From positions 124,001-188,000 of the forward strand of contig NZ_ML133687.1 of assembly GCF_003985155.1 (NCBI RefSeq): a stretch of 64,000 bases of DNA, in the 5' to 3' direction. Shown one piece after another: positions 8,670 through 17,472 of the stretch (position 1 is the stretch's first letter; the number at the start of each line of letters is the position of its first letter). The notes beneath the pieces are model-generated. The model worked only from the letters and a program-made list of their open reading frames with translations. It made no database searches and was not told the DNA's origin. Origin of the DNA: Rhizobium vallis. Lineage in GTDB: Bacteria > Pseudomonadota > Alphaproteobacteria > Rhizobiales > Rhizobiaceae. The translations under genes and the position numbers were made by a program.

Positions 8670-9242
8670 GAAAGATATCTTTCGTTAGGAGAAAAGTACC
8701 ATTTAAAAATCCGTCGGCACCGCTTGCCCATTGAGCGCGCGGAAAGGGCTATCGGGGATGGCTCATCAGGTGAGCCAAATTGTGTCCGTTCACTTGAAAC
8801 CCGCCACCAGTTCATATTCACAAGATGTCGGCTCCGGCCTGACCGCTCCCGGTTTTCATAACGCCACGCGATCCGCCAACCTGCCGTTTCTTCACCTATT
8901 CACCAATCGTCGCGTCTTCGTGGAGGATATGTGGAGGCTCCGTGGATGATGACTGTGATCGGCGGTCTGACATCACGGTCCGCGGTCAGCTTCGAACCCC
9001 TTTGCGAACGAAGTCGGCTCACAAGATGCCGCCAATGTCCGTGTCGCCTTCAGCAATCAGTGCGAATGCGTTCATCGTTTTGAATTTCCCGGGCAATCGA
9101 TGCGAGCGAACGACACCGGCGTCGATCGCTCGGGCCTGAGCTCCATAAGACGTCGATCAAACCTCCACAAAACGCCAACCCGATCGCCTTATGAGCGGTT
9201 CGGTCGCGAAAGCGTTGTCACGATTTTGAATGGAAACTCTCA
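8670..9242. other. 573-bp gene-free stretch upstream of the RND operon
   Basis: No convincing gene on either strand. It holds the second copy of the dispersed repeat (8893-8946) and a short hairpin (GGCTCA-TCAGG-TGAGCC near 8760). The 3' end must carry the promoter of the efflux operon, but I cannot pick clear -35/-10 boxes. On the minus strand a broken frame reads AIDAGVVRSHRLPGKF then MNAFALIAEGDTDIGG before a stop, possibly a decayed gene. Confidence 0.5.
8893..8946 (+). repeat. Dispersed 54-bp repeat, copy 2
   Basis: Ungapped 46/54 match to 3337-3390. Most differences are transitions or fall in one codon phase. The shared frame here ends at a TGA right after the repeat (8947-8949). Confidence 0.6.
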
Positions 9243-10412
9243 ATGAGCAGCATGTTCCGCTCGTTTATCGCCGTCGTACTTACGGTTCCCGTCATCTTTC
9301 TTTCGGCCTGCAAGGACGAGCAAGCTCAAGCCCAGGCGAACCCGCCTGAAAGTGAGACGGCGGCGCGCGTCAGCGTCGTCACGGTTCAGCAGAGGAAAGT
9401 TGTTGTCTTCGACGAATTGCCGGGACGGGTCTCCGCTTTTCGAACGGCCGAGATACGCCCCCAGGTCAGCGGCATCATTCAGAAACGGCTCTTCAACGAG
9501 GGAGCGGAAGTAGACCGCAATGAACCGCTTTTCCAGATCGATGCCGCACCCTTTTCCGCCGATGTCGAAGCTTCCTCGGCGATACTTGCGCGCATGGAAG
9601 CCGAGCTGCTGAACGCGCAGATCAAGTTCGATCGGGCCGAAGTGCTGTCATCCCAAAAAATCTTGAGTGCTGAATCGTTCAACAATGCCACGGCCGCCCT
9701 GGCCCAGGCCAAGGCGAATGTTGCCGAAGCAAGGGCCAATCTGACGCGTCGCAAGCTCGAACTTTCTTATGCATCCATCAGGAGCCCCATTGCCGGACTT
9801 ATCGGCCAGGCCTTGATGAGCGAGGGGGGCCTGGCGTCGTCTTCGGCGACAACGCCTCTCGCAGTCGTCCAGCAAATCGACCGCGTCTATGTTGACATCA
9901 GGCAATCCTCGATGACCCGGGAAGCACTGGAGGATCTGGTTTCGGCCGGAGAGAGCGACGATGCAGCCAAACTTCCCGTGCAGATATTTACGGTGGCCGG
10001 AAAGCTTTATGAAGAGCCCGGCCAGGTGCTGTTTTCGGACATGTCGGTTGACGCCGGCACCGGCAGCGTCGGCATACGTGTCGAAGTTCCCAATCCGAAC
10101 CGGCAGCTGCTGCCCGGCATGTACATTCGTGCGAAAGTCCCGCGTTCCATCCATCCCGACGCGCTGACGGTACCGCAGGAAGCAGTCCTGCGCGATCCGT
10201 CGGGACGACCGCAATTGATCATCGTTGGCGCGGACAAGACCGCCAGCCGGCGCAACGTCCAGGTCGGTTCGCTGGTCGACGGTCAATACATGATTGTCGA
10301 TGGTCTCTCGGCCGGCGAGACGGTCGTTGTGCTCGGCCAGGACCGCATTCAAGGCGGCGTGAAACTGGAGACGGTTCCTTATCGTCCCGTTGTCGCCGTC
10401 AATAAAAGCTAA
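9243..10412 (+). CDS. RND efflux periplasmic adaptor lipoprotein (AdeA/AcrA/MexA family)
   Basis: A 389-residue membrane-fusion protein linking an inner-membrane RND pump to an outer-membrane channel. An N-terminal lipoprotein signal has lipobox LSAC with Cys23. The lipoyl and barrel parts are typical: FRTAEIRPQVSGIIQKRLFNEGAEV, the hairpin helices (about 85-165), then SYASIRSPIAGLIGQ and the C-terminal LLPGMYIRAKV. By recall it is closest to Acinetobacter AdeA. The next gene is the transporter, with its ATG 13 bases after this stop, so the two form an operon. No outer-membrane channel gene follows, so the pump probably borrows one, perhaps the channel at 22797-24212. Drug specificity is not readable. 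Confidence 0.93.
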   Translation: MSSMFRSFIAVVLTVPVIFLSACKDEQAQAQANPPESETAARVSVVTVQQRKVVVFDELPGRVSAFRTAEIRPQVSGIIQKRLFNEGAEVDRNEPLFQIDAAPFSADVEASSAILARMEAELLNAQIKFDRAEVLSSQKILSAESFNNATAALAQAKANVAEARANLTRRKLELSYASIRSPIAGLIGQALMSEGGLASSSATTPLAVVQQIDRVYVDIRQSSMTREALEDLVSAGESDDAAKLPVQIFTVAGKLYEEPGQVLFSDMSVDAGTGSVGIRVEVPNPNRQLLPGMYIRAKVPRSIHPDALTVPQEAVLRDPSGRPQLIIVGADKTASRRNVQVGSLVDGQYMIVDGLSAGETVVVLGQDRIQGGVKLETVPYRPVVAVNKS

Positions 10413-10425
10413 GGAGCGGCCGAAA

Positions 10426-13400
10426 ATGCCGAATTTCTTCATCGACAGGCCGGTTTTTGCCTGGGTTATTGCAATCTTCATCGTGCTTGCCGGCGCCATT
10501 TCGATTACGCAGCTGCCGGTCTCCCGCTTTCCGGTGATCGCACCGCCGAGCGTCACCATCTATGCCACCTATACCGGGGCGACCCCGCAGACGATCAACG
10601 ACAGCGTTACAAGTCTGATCGAGCGGGAGCTATCGAGCACGAAGAATGTTCTCTACTTCGAATCCTCGTCGGACTCGTCGGGCAGTATCAGCATCACCAT
10701 AACATTTAACCCAGGGACCGATCCGGAACTGGCCCAGGTCGACGTGCAGAATCGCCTCAAGGCGATCGAACCCAGGCTTCCGGAGCAAGTTCGTCGGGCT
10801 GGCCTGACCGTCGAGGCAGCCTCGTCCGGCTTCCTGATGATCGTCTCCCTGAAGTCGACCAATGGCGAAGTCGACCCGCTGGTCCTTGATGATTATCTGG
10901 TGCGCAACATTTCGCCGGAATTGAAGCGGGTGCCCGGCGTCGGCCGGGTCCAATCGTTCGGGTCGGAAGCCGCCATGAGGGTGTGGATCGATCCGGTTCG
11001 GCTCTCCTCTTACTCCATTTCGATGGCCGAGGTCACCCAGGCCATTCAATCGCAGAATGTTCAGGTCGCTCCCGGCCGGCTTGGCGAGGCGCCCGCCGTT
11101 CCCGGCCAGAAAGTCAGCGTTCCGTTGAGCGTCAATGGTCAGTTGCAGACGTCGGAAGAGTTCGCCCAGATCATTCTGCGCTCGAAACCGGATGGATCCA
11201 AACTTACCCTCGGCGATGTTGCCAGGATCGAGATCGGATCGCAGACGACGAGTTTCTCGATCCTCGATGGCGGCAAGCCGGCAACGGCGGCAGCCATCCA
11301 GCTCATGCCGGGCGCAAATGCCGTCAGCACCTCACAAGGCGTGCGCGCCCGCCTATCCGAATTGTCGGCCACCATGCCGCAAGGCCTGAGCTATGCAATC
11401 TCCTATGACACCGCTCCTTTTGTGAAGGTGTCGATCCAGAAGGTGGTTCAGACGCTTGCAGAAGCGATGGTTCTCGTCTTCGTCGTCATGCTGCTTTTTC
11501 TGCAGAATTTCCGGTACACGCTGATCCCGGCCATCGTCGCTCCCATCGCGCTTTTGGGAACATTCGCGGTGATGCTGGCGATCGGCTATTCGATCAATGT
11601 GCTGACAATGTTCGGCATGGTTCTTGCCATCGGCATCATCGTCGACGACGCGATCGTCGTCGTCGAAAACGTCGAGAGAATCATGGTGGCCGAACGCCTG
11701 TCGCCACGTGATGCCACCCGCAAGAGCATGAAGGAGATCTCGGGAGCCGTGATCGGCATCACGCTCGTGCTGACGGCGGTGTTCCTTCCCATGGGCATGG
11801 CGAGCGGCTCGGTCGGCGCGATCTACCGTCAGTTTACCGTCTCCATGGCTGTTTCGATCCTTTTCTCCGCCTTCCTGGCGCTGAGCCTGACCCCGGCGCT
11901 CTGCGCGACGCTGTTAAAGCCTGCGGCATCAGACCATCACGAACGCAAGGGTTTCTTTGCGTGGTTCAACCGCAGCTTCGAGCGCCTCACCGGACGATAT
12001 GCCAGGTGGGTGTCCGGCCTGATTTCCAATCGCGTCCGGGTGATGCTCGCCTATGTCGCGATCATCGCGGCACTCGCCTATGGTTACAACGTCCTGCCGA
12101 CGGCGTTTACGCCCGAGGAGGACCAGGGCTCCTTCATGACCTCGTTCACGCTTCCGGCTGAGGCGACGGCGGAGCGGACCCGAGGGGTTGTAGATCTGTT
12201 CGAACGCCATGTTGCGACCCGGCCGGACGTCGACAACAACTTGACCATCATGGGCTTCGGTTTCTCCGGCTCCGGGCCAAACACCGCCATGTCCTTCACG
12301 ACGCTGAAAGACTGGAATGAGCGCAAATCGAACGTCAACGAAGAAATCCTCGCTGCGACGACAGCGATGTCCGCGGCCGAAGAAGGGCAGATCGTCAGCT
12401 TGAAGCCGCCGGCAATCGACGAGCTGGGCACGACAGATGGCTTTGCCTTGAGGCTTCAGGACCGTGCCAACCATGGCATGGCAGCGCTTCTCGCCGCCTC
12501 GGAGCGGCTGGTTCAATTGGCCGCCAAGAGCAAGCTGGTCAGTGACGTGCGTGTCGATGGCCTGCCGGATGGCTCGAGCGTCACTCTGCGGATCGATCGC
12601 CAGAAGGCGAGCGCGCTGGGCGTTCCGTATTCAACGGTTAGCGACACGCTCGGCGCGGCGATCGGCTCGACCTATATCAACGACTTTCCGAATTCCGGCC
12701 GCCTTCAGCAGGTCGTCCTCCAGGCGGAAGCATCAAGCCGCATGCAGGTGGATGATGTCCTGAAACTGCAGGTGCGCAACGATAGCGGCGGGATGGTTTC
12801 CCTATCCGAGATCGTGGTCCCGGAATGGTCGACCATCCCGCTACAGCTGACCCGATACAATGGATATCCGTCGATCAGCATCTCAGGCAGTGCGGCCTCC
12901 GGCGTTTCGAGTGGCAGCGCCATGCAGGAAATGGAAAAGCTCGCCTCGCAGCTACCCAACGGTTTCACGGTCGAATGGACCGGGCAATCGTTGCAGGAGA
13001 GGCAATCCGGTGCACAGGCCCCCATGCTCGTGGCCCTGTCATTCCTGGTCGTGTTTCTCGTCCTGGCGGCTCTGTACGAAAGCTGGAGAATTCCCCTTTC
13101 CGTCATGCTTGTGGTACCTCTGGGCATCCTGGGAGCCGTAATCGCCGTCCATCTAAGGGGATTGGAGAACGACATCTTCTTCAAAGTGGGGCTGATCACA
13201 CTCATCGGTCTTTCCGCCAAGAACGCGGTGCTGATCGTCGAGTTCGCGAGGAAGCTTCAGGAAGAAGGAAAAGGACTGGGGGACGCTGTCGTTGAAGCAT
13301 CCCGCCTTCGGCTGCGGCCCATCGTGATGACCTCTCTAGCCTTCACGCTCGGCATCGTCCCCATGGTCATCGCCAAGGGTGCCAGCTCCGAAACTCAGAA

Positions 13401-13545
13401 CGCGATCGGGACCGGACTTATGGGCGGGATGATTTCGGCCACCGTGCTAGCGGTGCTTTTCGTGCCGGTGTTTTGCGTTCTCATCATGAAGCGTCGACAT
13501 CCGAATGAGCGCGTCATTTCCGAATATAAAGAGGCAGCGACATAA
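10426..13545 (+). CDS. RND multidrug efflux transporter (HAE1 family, AcrB/AdeB-like)
   Basis: A 1039-residue proton-driven inner-membrane exporter, the usual HAE1 length. The start at 10426 follows AAGGAG and gives the classical MPNFFIDRPVFAWVIAIF N-terminus; the upstream start at 10390 lies in the adaptor gene. Twelve transmembrane segments and two large periplasmic loops are visible. The proton-relay residues are present: paired Asp in IIVDDAIVVVENVERI (TM4) and Lys in GLSAKNAVLIVEFAR (TM10). Paired with the adaptor gene upstream. The C-terminus is short and ends a few residues after the last helix. Substrates probably include hydrophobic or cationic drugs, inferred from family only. Confidence 0.95.
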   Translation: MPNFFIDRPVFAWVIAIFIVLAGAISITQLPVSRFPVIAPPSVTIYATYTGATPQTINDSVTSLIERELSSTKNVLYFESSSDSSGSISITITFNPGTDPELAQVDVQNRLKAIEPRLPEQVRRAGLTVEAASSGFLMIVSLKSTNGEVDPLVLDDYLVRNISPELKRVPGVGRVQSFGSEAAMRVWIDPVRLSSYSISMAEVTQAIQSQNVQVAPGRLGEAPAVPGQKVSVPLSVNGQLQTSEEFAQIILRSKPDGSKLTLGDVARIEIGSQTTSFSILDGGKPATAAAIQLMPGANAVSTSQGVRARLSELSATMPQGLSYAISYDTAPFVKVSIQKVVQTLAEAMVLVFVVMLLFLQNFRYTLIPAIVAPIALLGTFAVMLAIGYSINVLTMFGMVLAIGIIVDDAIVVVENVERIMVAERLSPRDATRKSMKEISGAVIGITLVLTAVFLPMGMASGSVGAIYRQFTVSMAVSILFSAFLALSLTPALCATLLKPAASDHHERKGFFAWFNRSFERLTGRYARWVSGLISNRVRVMLAYVAIIAALAYGYNVLPTAFTPEEDQGSFMTSFTLPAEATAERTRGVVDLFERHVATRPDVDNNLTIMGFGFSGSGPNTAMSFTTLKDWNERKSNVNEEILAATTAMSAAEEGQIVSLKPPAIDELGTTDGFALRLQDRANHGMAALLAASERLVQLAAKSKLVSDVRVDGLPDGSSVTLRIDRQKASALGVPYSTVSDTLGAAIGSTYINDFPNSGRLQQVVLQAEASSRMQVDDVLKLQVRNDSGGMVSLSEIVVPEWSTIPLQLTRYNGYPSISISGSAASGVSSGSAMQEMEKLASQLPNGFTVEWTGQSLQERQSGAQAPMLVALSFLVVFLVLAALYESWRIPLSVMLVVPLGILGAVIAVHLRGLENDIFFKVGLITLIGLSAKNAVLIVEFARKLQEEGKGLGDAVVEASRLRLRPIVMTSLAFTLGIVPMVIAKGASSETQNAIGTGLMGGMISATVLAVLFVPVFCVLIMKRRHPNERVISEYKEAAT

Positions 13546-13605
13546 TATGGGTCGCGGCATTCCCGGACGGTGTTCTGGCGAGGCCCGTCTCCGCCGCCCG
13601 ACAGC

Positions 13606-13636
13606 GCCGCCGCCGCGGGGTCACTCCCCGGCGGCT
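13606..13636. terminator. GC-rich hairpin after the RND operon
   Basis: GCCGCC and GGCGGC arms with an inner GGGG/CCCC pairing and a two-base bulge, 60 bases beyond the transporter stop. No T-run follows on either strand, so it may be a transcript-end stabiliser rather than an intrinsic terminator. Confidence 0.3.
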
Positions 13637-13796
13637 GCCAGAGCAGCGAGTCGATAGTCCTCCAGGGCGGCAACGTCTTGGGTTGCCCCATTGGGCGGCG
13701 TTCGTGAATGGAAGCGAATTTCAGTCCCGTTTGCGTACGCAGATAAAGCTGCCTTGGTATCAGGCCTTCTCTGCCGTCACGTGCAATTCTTCCAAC

Positions 13797-14171
13797 CTAC
13801 TGTGCAGGCGCCGAAGATGATCCGGCTGTAACAATAAGCCAGATGCCCAAAAGGATGCCGGAGCTGCCGATGAGCTGGGAAAGAGAGACAGGTTCACCAA
13901 ACAGACTCCACGCCACTCCCATTACGAAGACATAGCTGATCGCGGAGAGCGGAAACGCCTTGCTGAGATCGAGTTCCGCAAGAACCGTCGTCCAAATGAT
14001 GAAGCATACGATTTCAGCGATGAGAGCTGCCAGGAACCAATGGGAATACATCAACAGTTCGAGCCACTGGCCATCAGAGCCAGTCGTTTGCTCAGCGCTT
14101 CTTTTCAAGAAGATCTGCTGGAGCGTATTCAGAACGGGCACACTAAGCCAGATTGGTTTGATCTCCATCAT
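13797..14171 (-). CDS. Small four-helix EamA/SMR-like transporter, ArnE/ArnF-like (second copy)
   Basis: A 124-residue membrane protein with four hydrophobic segments, including PVLNTLQQIFLKRSA, HWFLAALIAEIVCFIIWTTVL, LSKAFPLSAISYVFVMGVAW and SSGILLGIWLIVTAG. The spacing and the phrase AFPLSAISYV then FGEPVS resemble ArnE/ArnF and related SMR-fold flippase subunits, more than EmrE: I see no membrane Glu equivalent to EmrE Glu14. The start overlaps the upstream acyltransferase stop by ATGA, so it is translationally coupled. It is the last gene of the seven-gene operon. A similar small transporter sits at 16170-16517, so the two may form a heterodimer. The substrate is presumably the operon's product or a lipid-linked intermediate. 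Confidence 0.8.
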   Translation of the reverse strand: MMEIKPIWLSVPVLNTLQQIFLKRSAEQTTGSDGQWLELLMYSHWFLAALIAEIVCFIIWTTVLAELDLSKAFPLSAISYVFVMGVAWSLFGEPVSLSQLIGSSGILLGIWLIVTAGSSSAPAQ

Positions 14172-15334
14172 TTGCGCTGCTCCTTAATAGGGTCTGAAAC
14201 GAGAAGCGGCGCCAGTAGGCGGAGAATCGTGTGCAGCAGCGGGCTGCGATGCCGAAAATACATCGAGTTGCGCGTAAGGCTGCTGCCTAGACGGACCTTG
14301 TTCTGATAATAGGCCTGACCGCTCTGATAGAGGCCAATATCGTTCTCCAGGCAGTATTTTAGGTTCTCGAACCAACTCAGATAGTAGAGATTGAAAGCGC
14401 GCCCTTCTTCAGCGTCCATGCAAAAGAACTTGTCGACGAGACGGCCCTCGTCGTGAAGTAGAAGGTTCCAGGCCAGGAGTTTGTCGTTAAAGAAATACAT
14501 GGTGCAAAACGAGCGGCCGGGCATATTGGCCAAGACCCCCTCGAAGTAGGCTGGGGTGAGATCCTCGAACTGCCAGGCGCTACGCTCGCGAGTCTGTTGG
14601 TAGAGCTGCATTGCTCGAGGCAGCAGATCACCGAACCCCGACCAACGCTTAACGACGATTTTTTCGCGGGCCTTGAGCTTTCGCCGCATATCCTTGCGTG
14701 TGCTGGAGGACAATAGATCGAGGTAGGCTTCCAAGCTTGTAAAGGTCGGGTCAAGCCAGGCTGTCGGCATGCCGGGCACTTCCACATATTCCTTTGAAGA
14801 CAAGATCCCATTCATGGCGAGGTCGAGCGGCTGGGATATGTCTTTCAATGCGATTAACACACATCCGTGCTCTTTGGCGTCTAACTCAAACGCATCGACC
14901 AGGCATCGAAAAGCTAGTTCACGCAGCTCGGTGGTCAACGTCTGATGAAAACCGACGACTCCCGTTTCCGTGCACGGCGAGCCAAGGCACGCGAGCTGTT
15001 GCGTCAGAAACCGTGGAAATCGACGGCGCACTTTTTCAATCGCGTCGCGCAAACGTCCTGGATCAAGCGTCGTCTCCAGCAAATAGCGGCAATGGAACGC
15101 GGGCATGGCCGCGACGACGATTCCCTCTCGACGGACGACAACGTAACGCCATTTGAATCCTTCGATTCCTGCCATCTCAACGGCAAGGAGATAGTCGTAG
15201 TCCTCCACCTCCGCGAAGTAACATGCATTCCATGCGTCCCTCCCGATCTCTTTGATCGACCCAACGACCTCAGTCGTCATTCCTCCGAGCGCAAGGGTAT
15301 TTGGCAATGCCGCGAGTGATTTAAGACAGAGCAT
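14168..15334 (-). CDS. GNAT/FemAB-like N-acyltransferase (peptidogalycan-biosynthesis-type)
   Basis: A 388-residue protein that reads as a large GNAT-fold acyltransferase of the FemAB/BioF2-like type. The N-terminal half contains WNACYFAEVEDYDYLLAVE, VVVRREGIVVAAMPAFHC and SPCTETGVVGF. The C-terminal half contains SSSTRKDMRRKLKA, LYQQTRERSAWQFEDL, FNDKLLAWNLLLH and YQSGQAYYQNKVRLGSSL, the usual GNAT acceptor/CoA core in this group. The start at 15334 is chosen because CGAGG precedes it; 15280 is an alternative with an SD too close. It overlaps the hydrolase stop by 14 bases and the next start by four. Role by inference: transfer of an acyl or aminoacyl group to the amine formed by the upstream aminotransferase and ureohydrolase. 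Confidence 0.75.
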   Translation of the reverse strand: MLCLKSLAALPNTLALGGMTTEVVGSIKEIGRDAWNACYFAEVEDYDYLLAVEMAGIEGFKWRYVVVRREGIVVAAMPAFHCRYLLETTLDPGRLRDAIEKVRRRFPRFLTQQLACLGSPCTETGVVGFHQTLTTELRELAFRCLVDAFELDAKEHGCVLIALKDISQPLDLAMNGILSSKEYVEVPGMPTAWLDPTFTSLEAYLDLLSSSTRKDMRRKLKAREKIVVKRWSGFGDLLPRAMQLYQQTRERSAWQFEDLTPAYFEGVLANMPGRSFCTMYFFNDKLLAWNLLLHDEGRLVDKFFCMDAEEGRAFNLYYLSWFENLKYCLENDIGLYQSGQAYYQNKVRLGSSLTRNSMYFRHRSPLLHTILRLLAPLLVSDPIKEQRK

Positions 15335-16130
15335 ATTCGGCCTCGAAGAATGCCGCGCTGACATCGGCGACTTCTCTGTGCTGCCGGTCAACGTGAATCA
15401 TGTGATAGCTGTCGTCGAGCCAATGGAGGTGATGCCGAGAACCGATATGATCGGCGATGAAGCGTGCATGGGACGGCCCGCTGAGATCGTCCTGCCGCGA
15501 ATGGACAATGAGCGTCGGAGTGCTGATCTTGGCTAGTCTGGCTTTTACCGTCTCCCCGAGGCGGTGCATTTCGAACAGCGCTTTTGCAGGAAACGCGTCG
15601 AGTATTCCTTCCCGAGATAAGCCGGCGATCATCCGCCGCATCCGCGTGTCCTTAATCCCGAGCGACGGCGTCTCTTTGAAGCTCAACCTACCTAGAAGCG
15701 GGATGGGGGAAAGCCAACTCAGGTGTTGTGACAGAAGCGATTGATAGCGCGGGACTTGCCAGCCATCGTAGTGAAAACAGGGCGAATAGAGCGCCACCGC
15801 ATCAACGTGCATCGGCGCGTTCGCCGCGGCCATGAGGCAGAGCTTGCCACCAACGCAAATGCCGGCCGCGAAGACCGCGTCATTTCTTCGGGCCAACCAT
15901 TCCGCAGCCGTTTCCACGGTTTCAAGCCAGTCTTGCCAACACGATCTTCTAAGCGTGGTCGCGGTATCACCGTGCCCGGCGAGCAGAGGCGCATAAACGC
16001 TATACCCACGTCGATGGAACCGGCGGGCAACGAGCCGCATTTCGGCTGGCGCGCCGGTCAAGCCGTGAACAAGAAGGACAGCCTTGCCACTAGTTCCGGG
16101 CTCGAAGAAAGAAAGCTTGTCACCACTCAT
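15321..16130 (-). CDS. Alpha/beta hydrolase with GxCxG cysteine nucleophile
   Basis: A 269-residue alpha/beta-hydrolase resembling carboxylesterase/thioesterase proteins. The oxyanion segment is VLLVHGLTGAPAEM. The nucleophile elbow reads AAGICVGGK: Cys92 replaces the usual Ser, as in dienelactone hydrolases and PHA synthases. The remaining triad candidates are Asp in HSRQDDLSGP (about 214-215) and His in DDSYHMIHVD (243). I start at ATG 16130; the frame continues to a TTG at 16160 without a ribosome site. A Cys nucleophile hints at lactone/thioester chemistry or acyl transfer rather than simple ester hydrolysis. It is the fifth gene of the operon, between a small transporter and the acyltransferase. 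Substrate unknown. Confidence 0.8.
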   Translation of the reverse strand: MSGDKLSFFEPGTSGKAVLLVHGLTGAPAEMRLVARRFHRRGYSVYAPLLAGHGDTATTLRRSCWQDWLETVETAAEWLARRNDAVFAAGICVGGKLCLMAAANAPMHVDAVALYSPCFHYDGWQVPRYQSLLSQHLSWLSPIPLLGRLSFKETPSLGIKDTRMRRMIAGLSREGILDAFPAKALFEMHRLGETVKARLAKISTPTLIVHSRQDDLSGPSHARFIADHIGSRHHLHWLDDSYHMIHVDRQHREVADVSAAFFEAEYALS

Positions 16131-16169
16131 GATGAATTCCGTCGAAATACCGTGGGGCAAAAGAGAGGC

Positions 16170-16517
16170 TCACGACCCTGTCGTTCCAATGCAAATGATG
16201 CCAGCCATGACGAGAGCTATGCCGCAGGCATGGCGGAGATTGATCTTCTCGTTGAAGAACACGACCCCGGCTAAGGCGATGACGACATAGGTCATGGCCA
16301 TCAGGGGGAATGCGATCGAGAGCGGCACCTTGGTTAGAACCCAGCTCCAGACGACCAACTCGACGGCCCAGAAGAGGATCCCCAAAAGGATTGCCGGCCG
16401 TAAGAGAAGCATCCCTACGGCATTGACTGAACCGTGCTTGAAGCAGATTTCGCGTCCCGCCTCGGTAAGGACGCAGAACACGATTGCCGTAGACGTCGAG
16501 GCGCTAAGCCCACTCAC
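16170..16517 (-). CDS. Small four-helix EamA/SMR-like transporter, ArnE-like (first copy)
   Basis: A 115-residue, four-helix protein. The phrases ILFWAVELVVWSWVLTKVPLSIAFPLMAMTYV, then FFNEKINLRHACGIALVMAGIICIG, parallel ArnE closely (its [40 protein letters not shown], from memory). ArnE and ArnF together flip an aminoarabinose-lipid across the inner membrane, so this is best read as a lipid or amphiphile flippase subunit. The start overlaps the ureohydrolase stop by ATGA. Together with the second small transporter at 13797-14171 it brackets the hydrolase and acyltransferase genes. A general SMR drug exporter is the alternative. Confidence 0.8.
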   Translation of the reverse strand: MSGLSASTSTAIVFCVLTEAGREICFKHGSVNAVGMLLLRPAILLGILFWAVELVVWSWVLTKVPLSIAFPLMAMTYVVIALAGVVFFNEKINLRHACGIALVMAGIICIGTTGS

Positions 16518-17467
16518 GACATTAGCCCCATAAGGCTCTCGAGCAGCGCTTGATTAGCCGCAGTGTTAATTTCGCGTACCGATTGACGATCGTGTTTCAA
16601 ACGCGGTTGGTCGATCAAGATCTCGGCTCGCTTGAATGCTTGGGTTAGAAGCGATCCACCGTAATGCGGCACAGAATAGTCACCGGTGACATCTGCACCA
16701 ATGATCCGGTGGCAGAAGCCAATCTCGCTTAACAGGGACAGCACATAGTCGAGCCGCAGCTTTCCCTGATCCCAGTTTGTGACTGCATCGTCACGGCAAA
16801 GGGCATCCTTGTCGATCGTTATGTAGACGTCGTCAGTATCGATTCGATCGAGAAGGCGGTCGATAAAGTTCTTGTCGCCCATCTGCAAGATCGAATGCCA
16901 GTGAAGATCAGCCCCAAGTTGGTCAAAACCCGGTCCTGATCCATATTTTCCCCGTACTCGACTTGGCGGATGGCTGTATGGGAACAGTTCTAATTTCTGG
17001 CTGCGGAGCAGCTCAAGATTAGCCCCCTTGCGCTCCGGGCTAGCCAGATCGCTACTGCAGACACCGAGAGTAATCACCTTTCGAACAAGCTGGTTATCCA
17101 GTGCCTTGTTGACCCAGGAGCCACAATGGATCCCGGCATCAAAGCATACCCAATCAGGATGATTGTCGATGTGAATGACCGTAACCGGCTTCTTGGCACG
17201 CTCTAGCGCTTGCTCCAATAACAGCACAGTGACGTGATGAAAGTCACCCGATCCTAAAAAGCAAAGGCGAGGCTGAGCGGCTTTCCTTGATGTTGCACGA
17301 ACCAGCCTTCGAGAAAGTTCATCGAGCACTTGCCTGCGGGCCCAAAGGCGCAAATGAGAACCGATTGCCTTTTCGCTGACCTCGTGGGCGCCAGCCTCGA
17401 GGGCTGCTCCCACGAAGTCAGGTTGCAACTCCAAGGCATCATCCAAATGAAGAAGAAGGAGTTGCAA
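16514..17467 (-). CDS. Ureohydrolase (arginase/agmatinase-fold) family protein
   Basis: A 317-residue arginase-fold enzyme. The binuclear metal ligands are in place: His77/78 in GSGDFHHVT, Asp101-x-His103-x-Asp105 in HIDNHPDW, and Asp219-x-Asp221 in YITIDKDAL. The usual alanine of the DAHxD motif is Asn (DNHPD), so it is a divergent member and may hydrolyse something other than arginine or agmatine. The start is a TTG: no ATG is available near the N-terminus, and GGAGATAAGG sits just before it. It begins five bases after the aminotransferase stop and ends in a four-base overlap with the small transporter. Guanidino or formimidoyl substrates are plausible. Confidence 0.85.
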   Translation of the reverse strand: MQLLLLHLDDALELQPDFVGAALEAGAHEVSEKAIGSHLRLWARRQVLDELSRRLVRATSRKAAQPRLCFLGSGDFHHVTVLLLEQALERAKKPVTVIHIDNHPDWVCFDAGIHCGSWVNKALDNQLVRKVITLGVCSSDLASPERKGANLELLRSQKLELFPYSHPPSRVRGKYGSGPGFDQLGADLHWHSILQMGDKNFIDRLLDRIDTDDVYITIDKDALCRDDAVTNWDQGKLRLDYVLSLLSEIGFCHRIIGADVTGDYSVPHYGGSLLTQAFKRAEILIDQPRLKHDRQSVREINTAANQALLESLMGLMS

Positions 17468-17472
17468 CTGCC

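Noticed and set aside
13395..13691. 98-residue minus-strand ORF at the end of the RND gene
   Set aside because: Largely overlaps the transporter C-terminus and has no motif.
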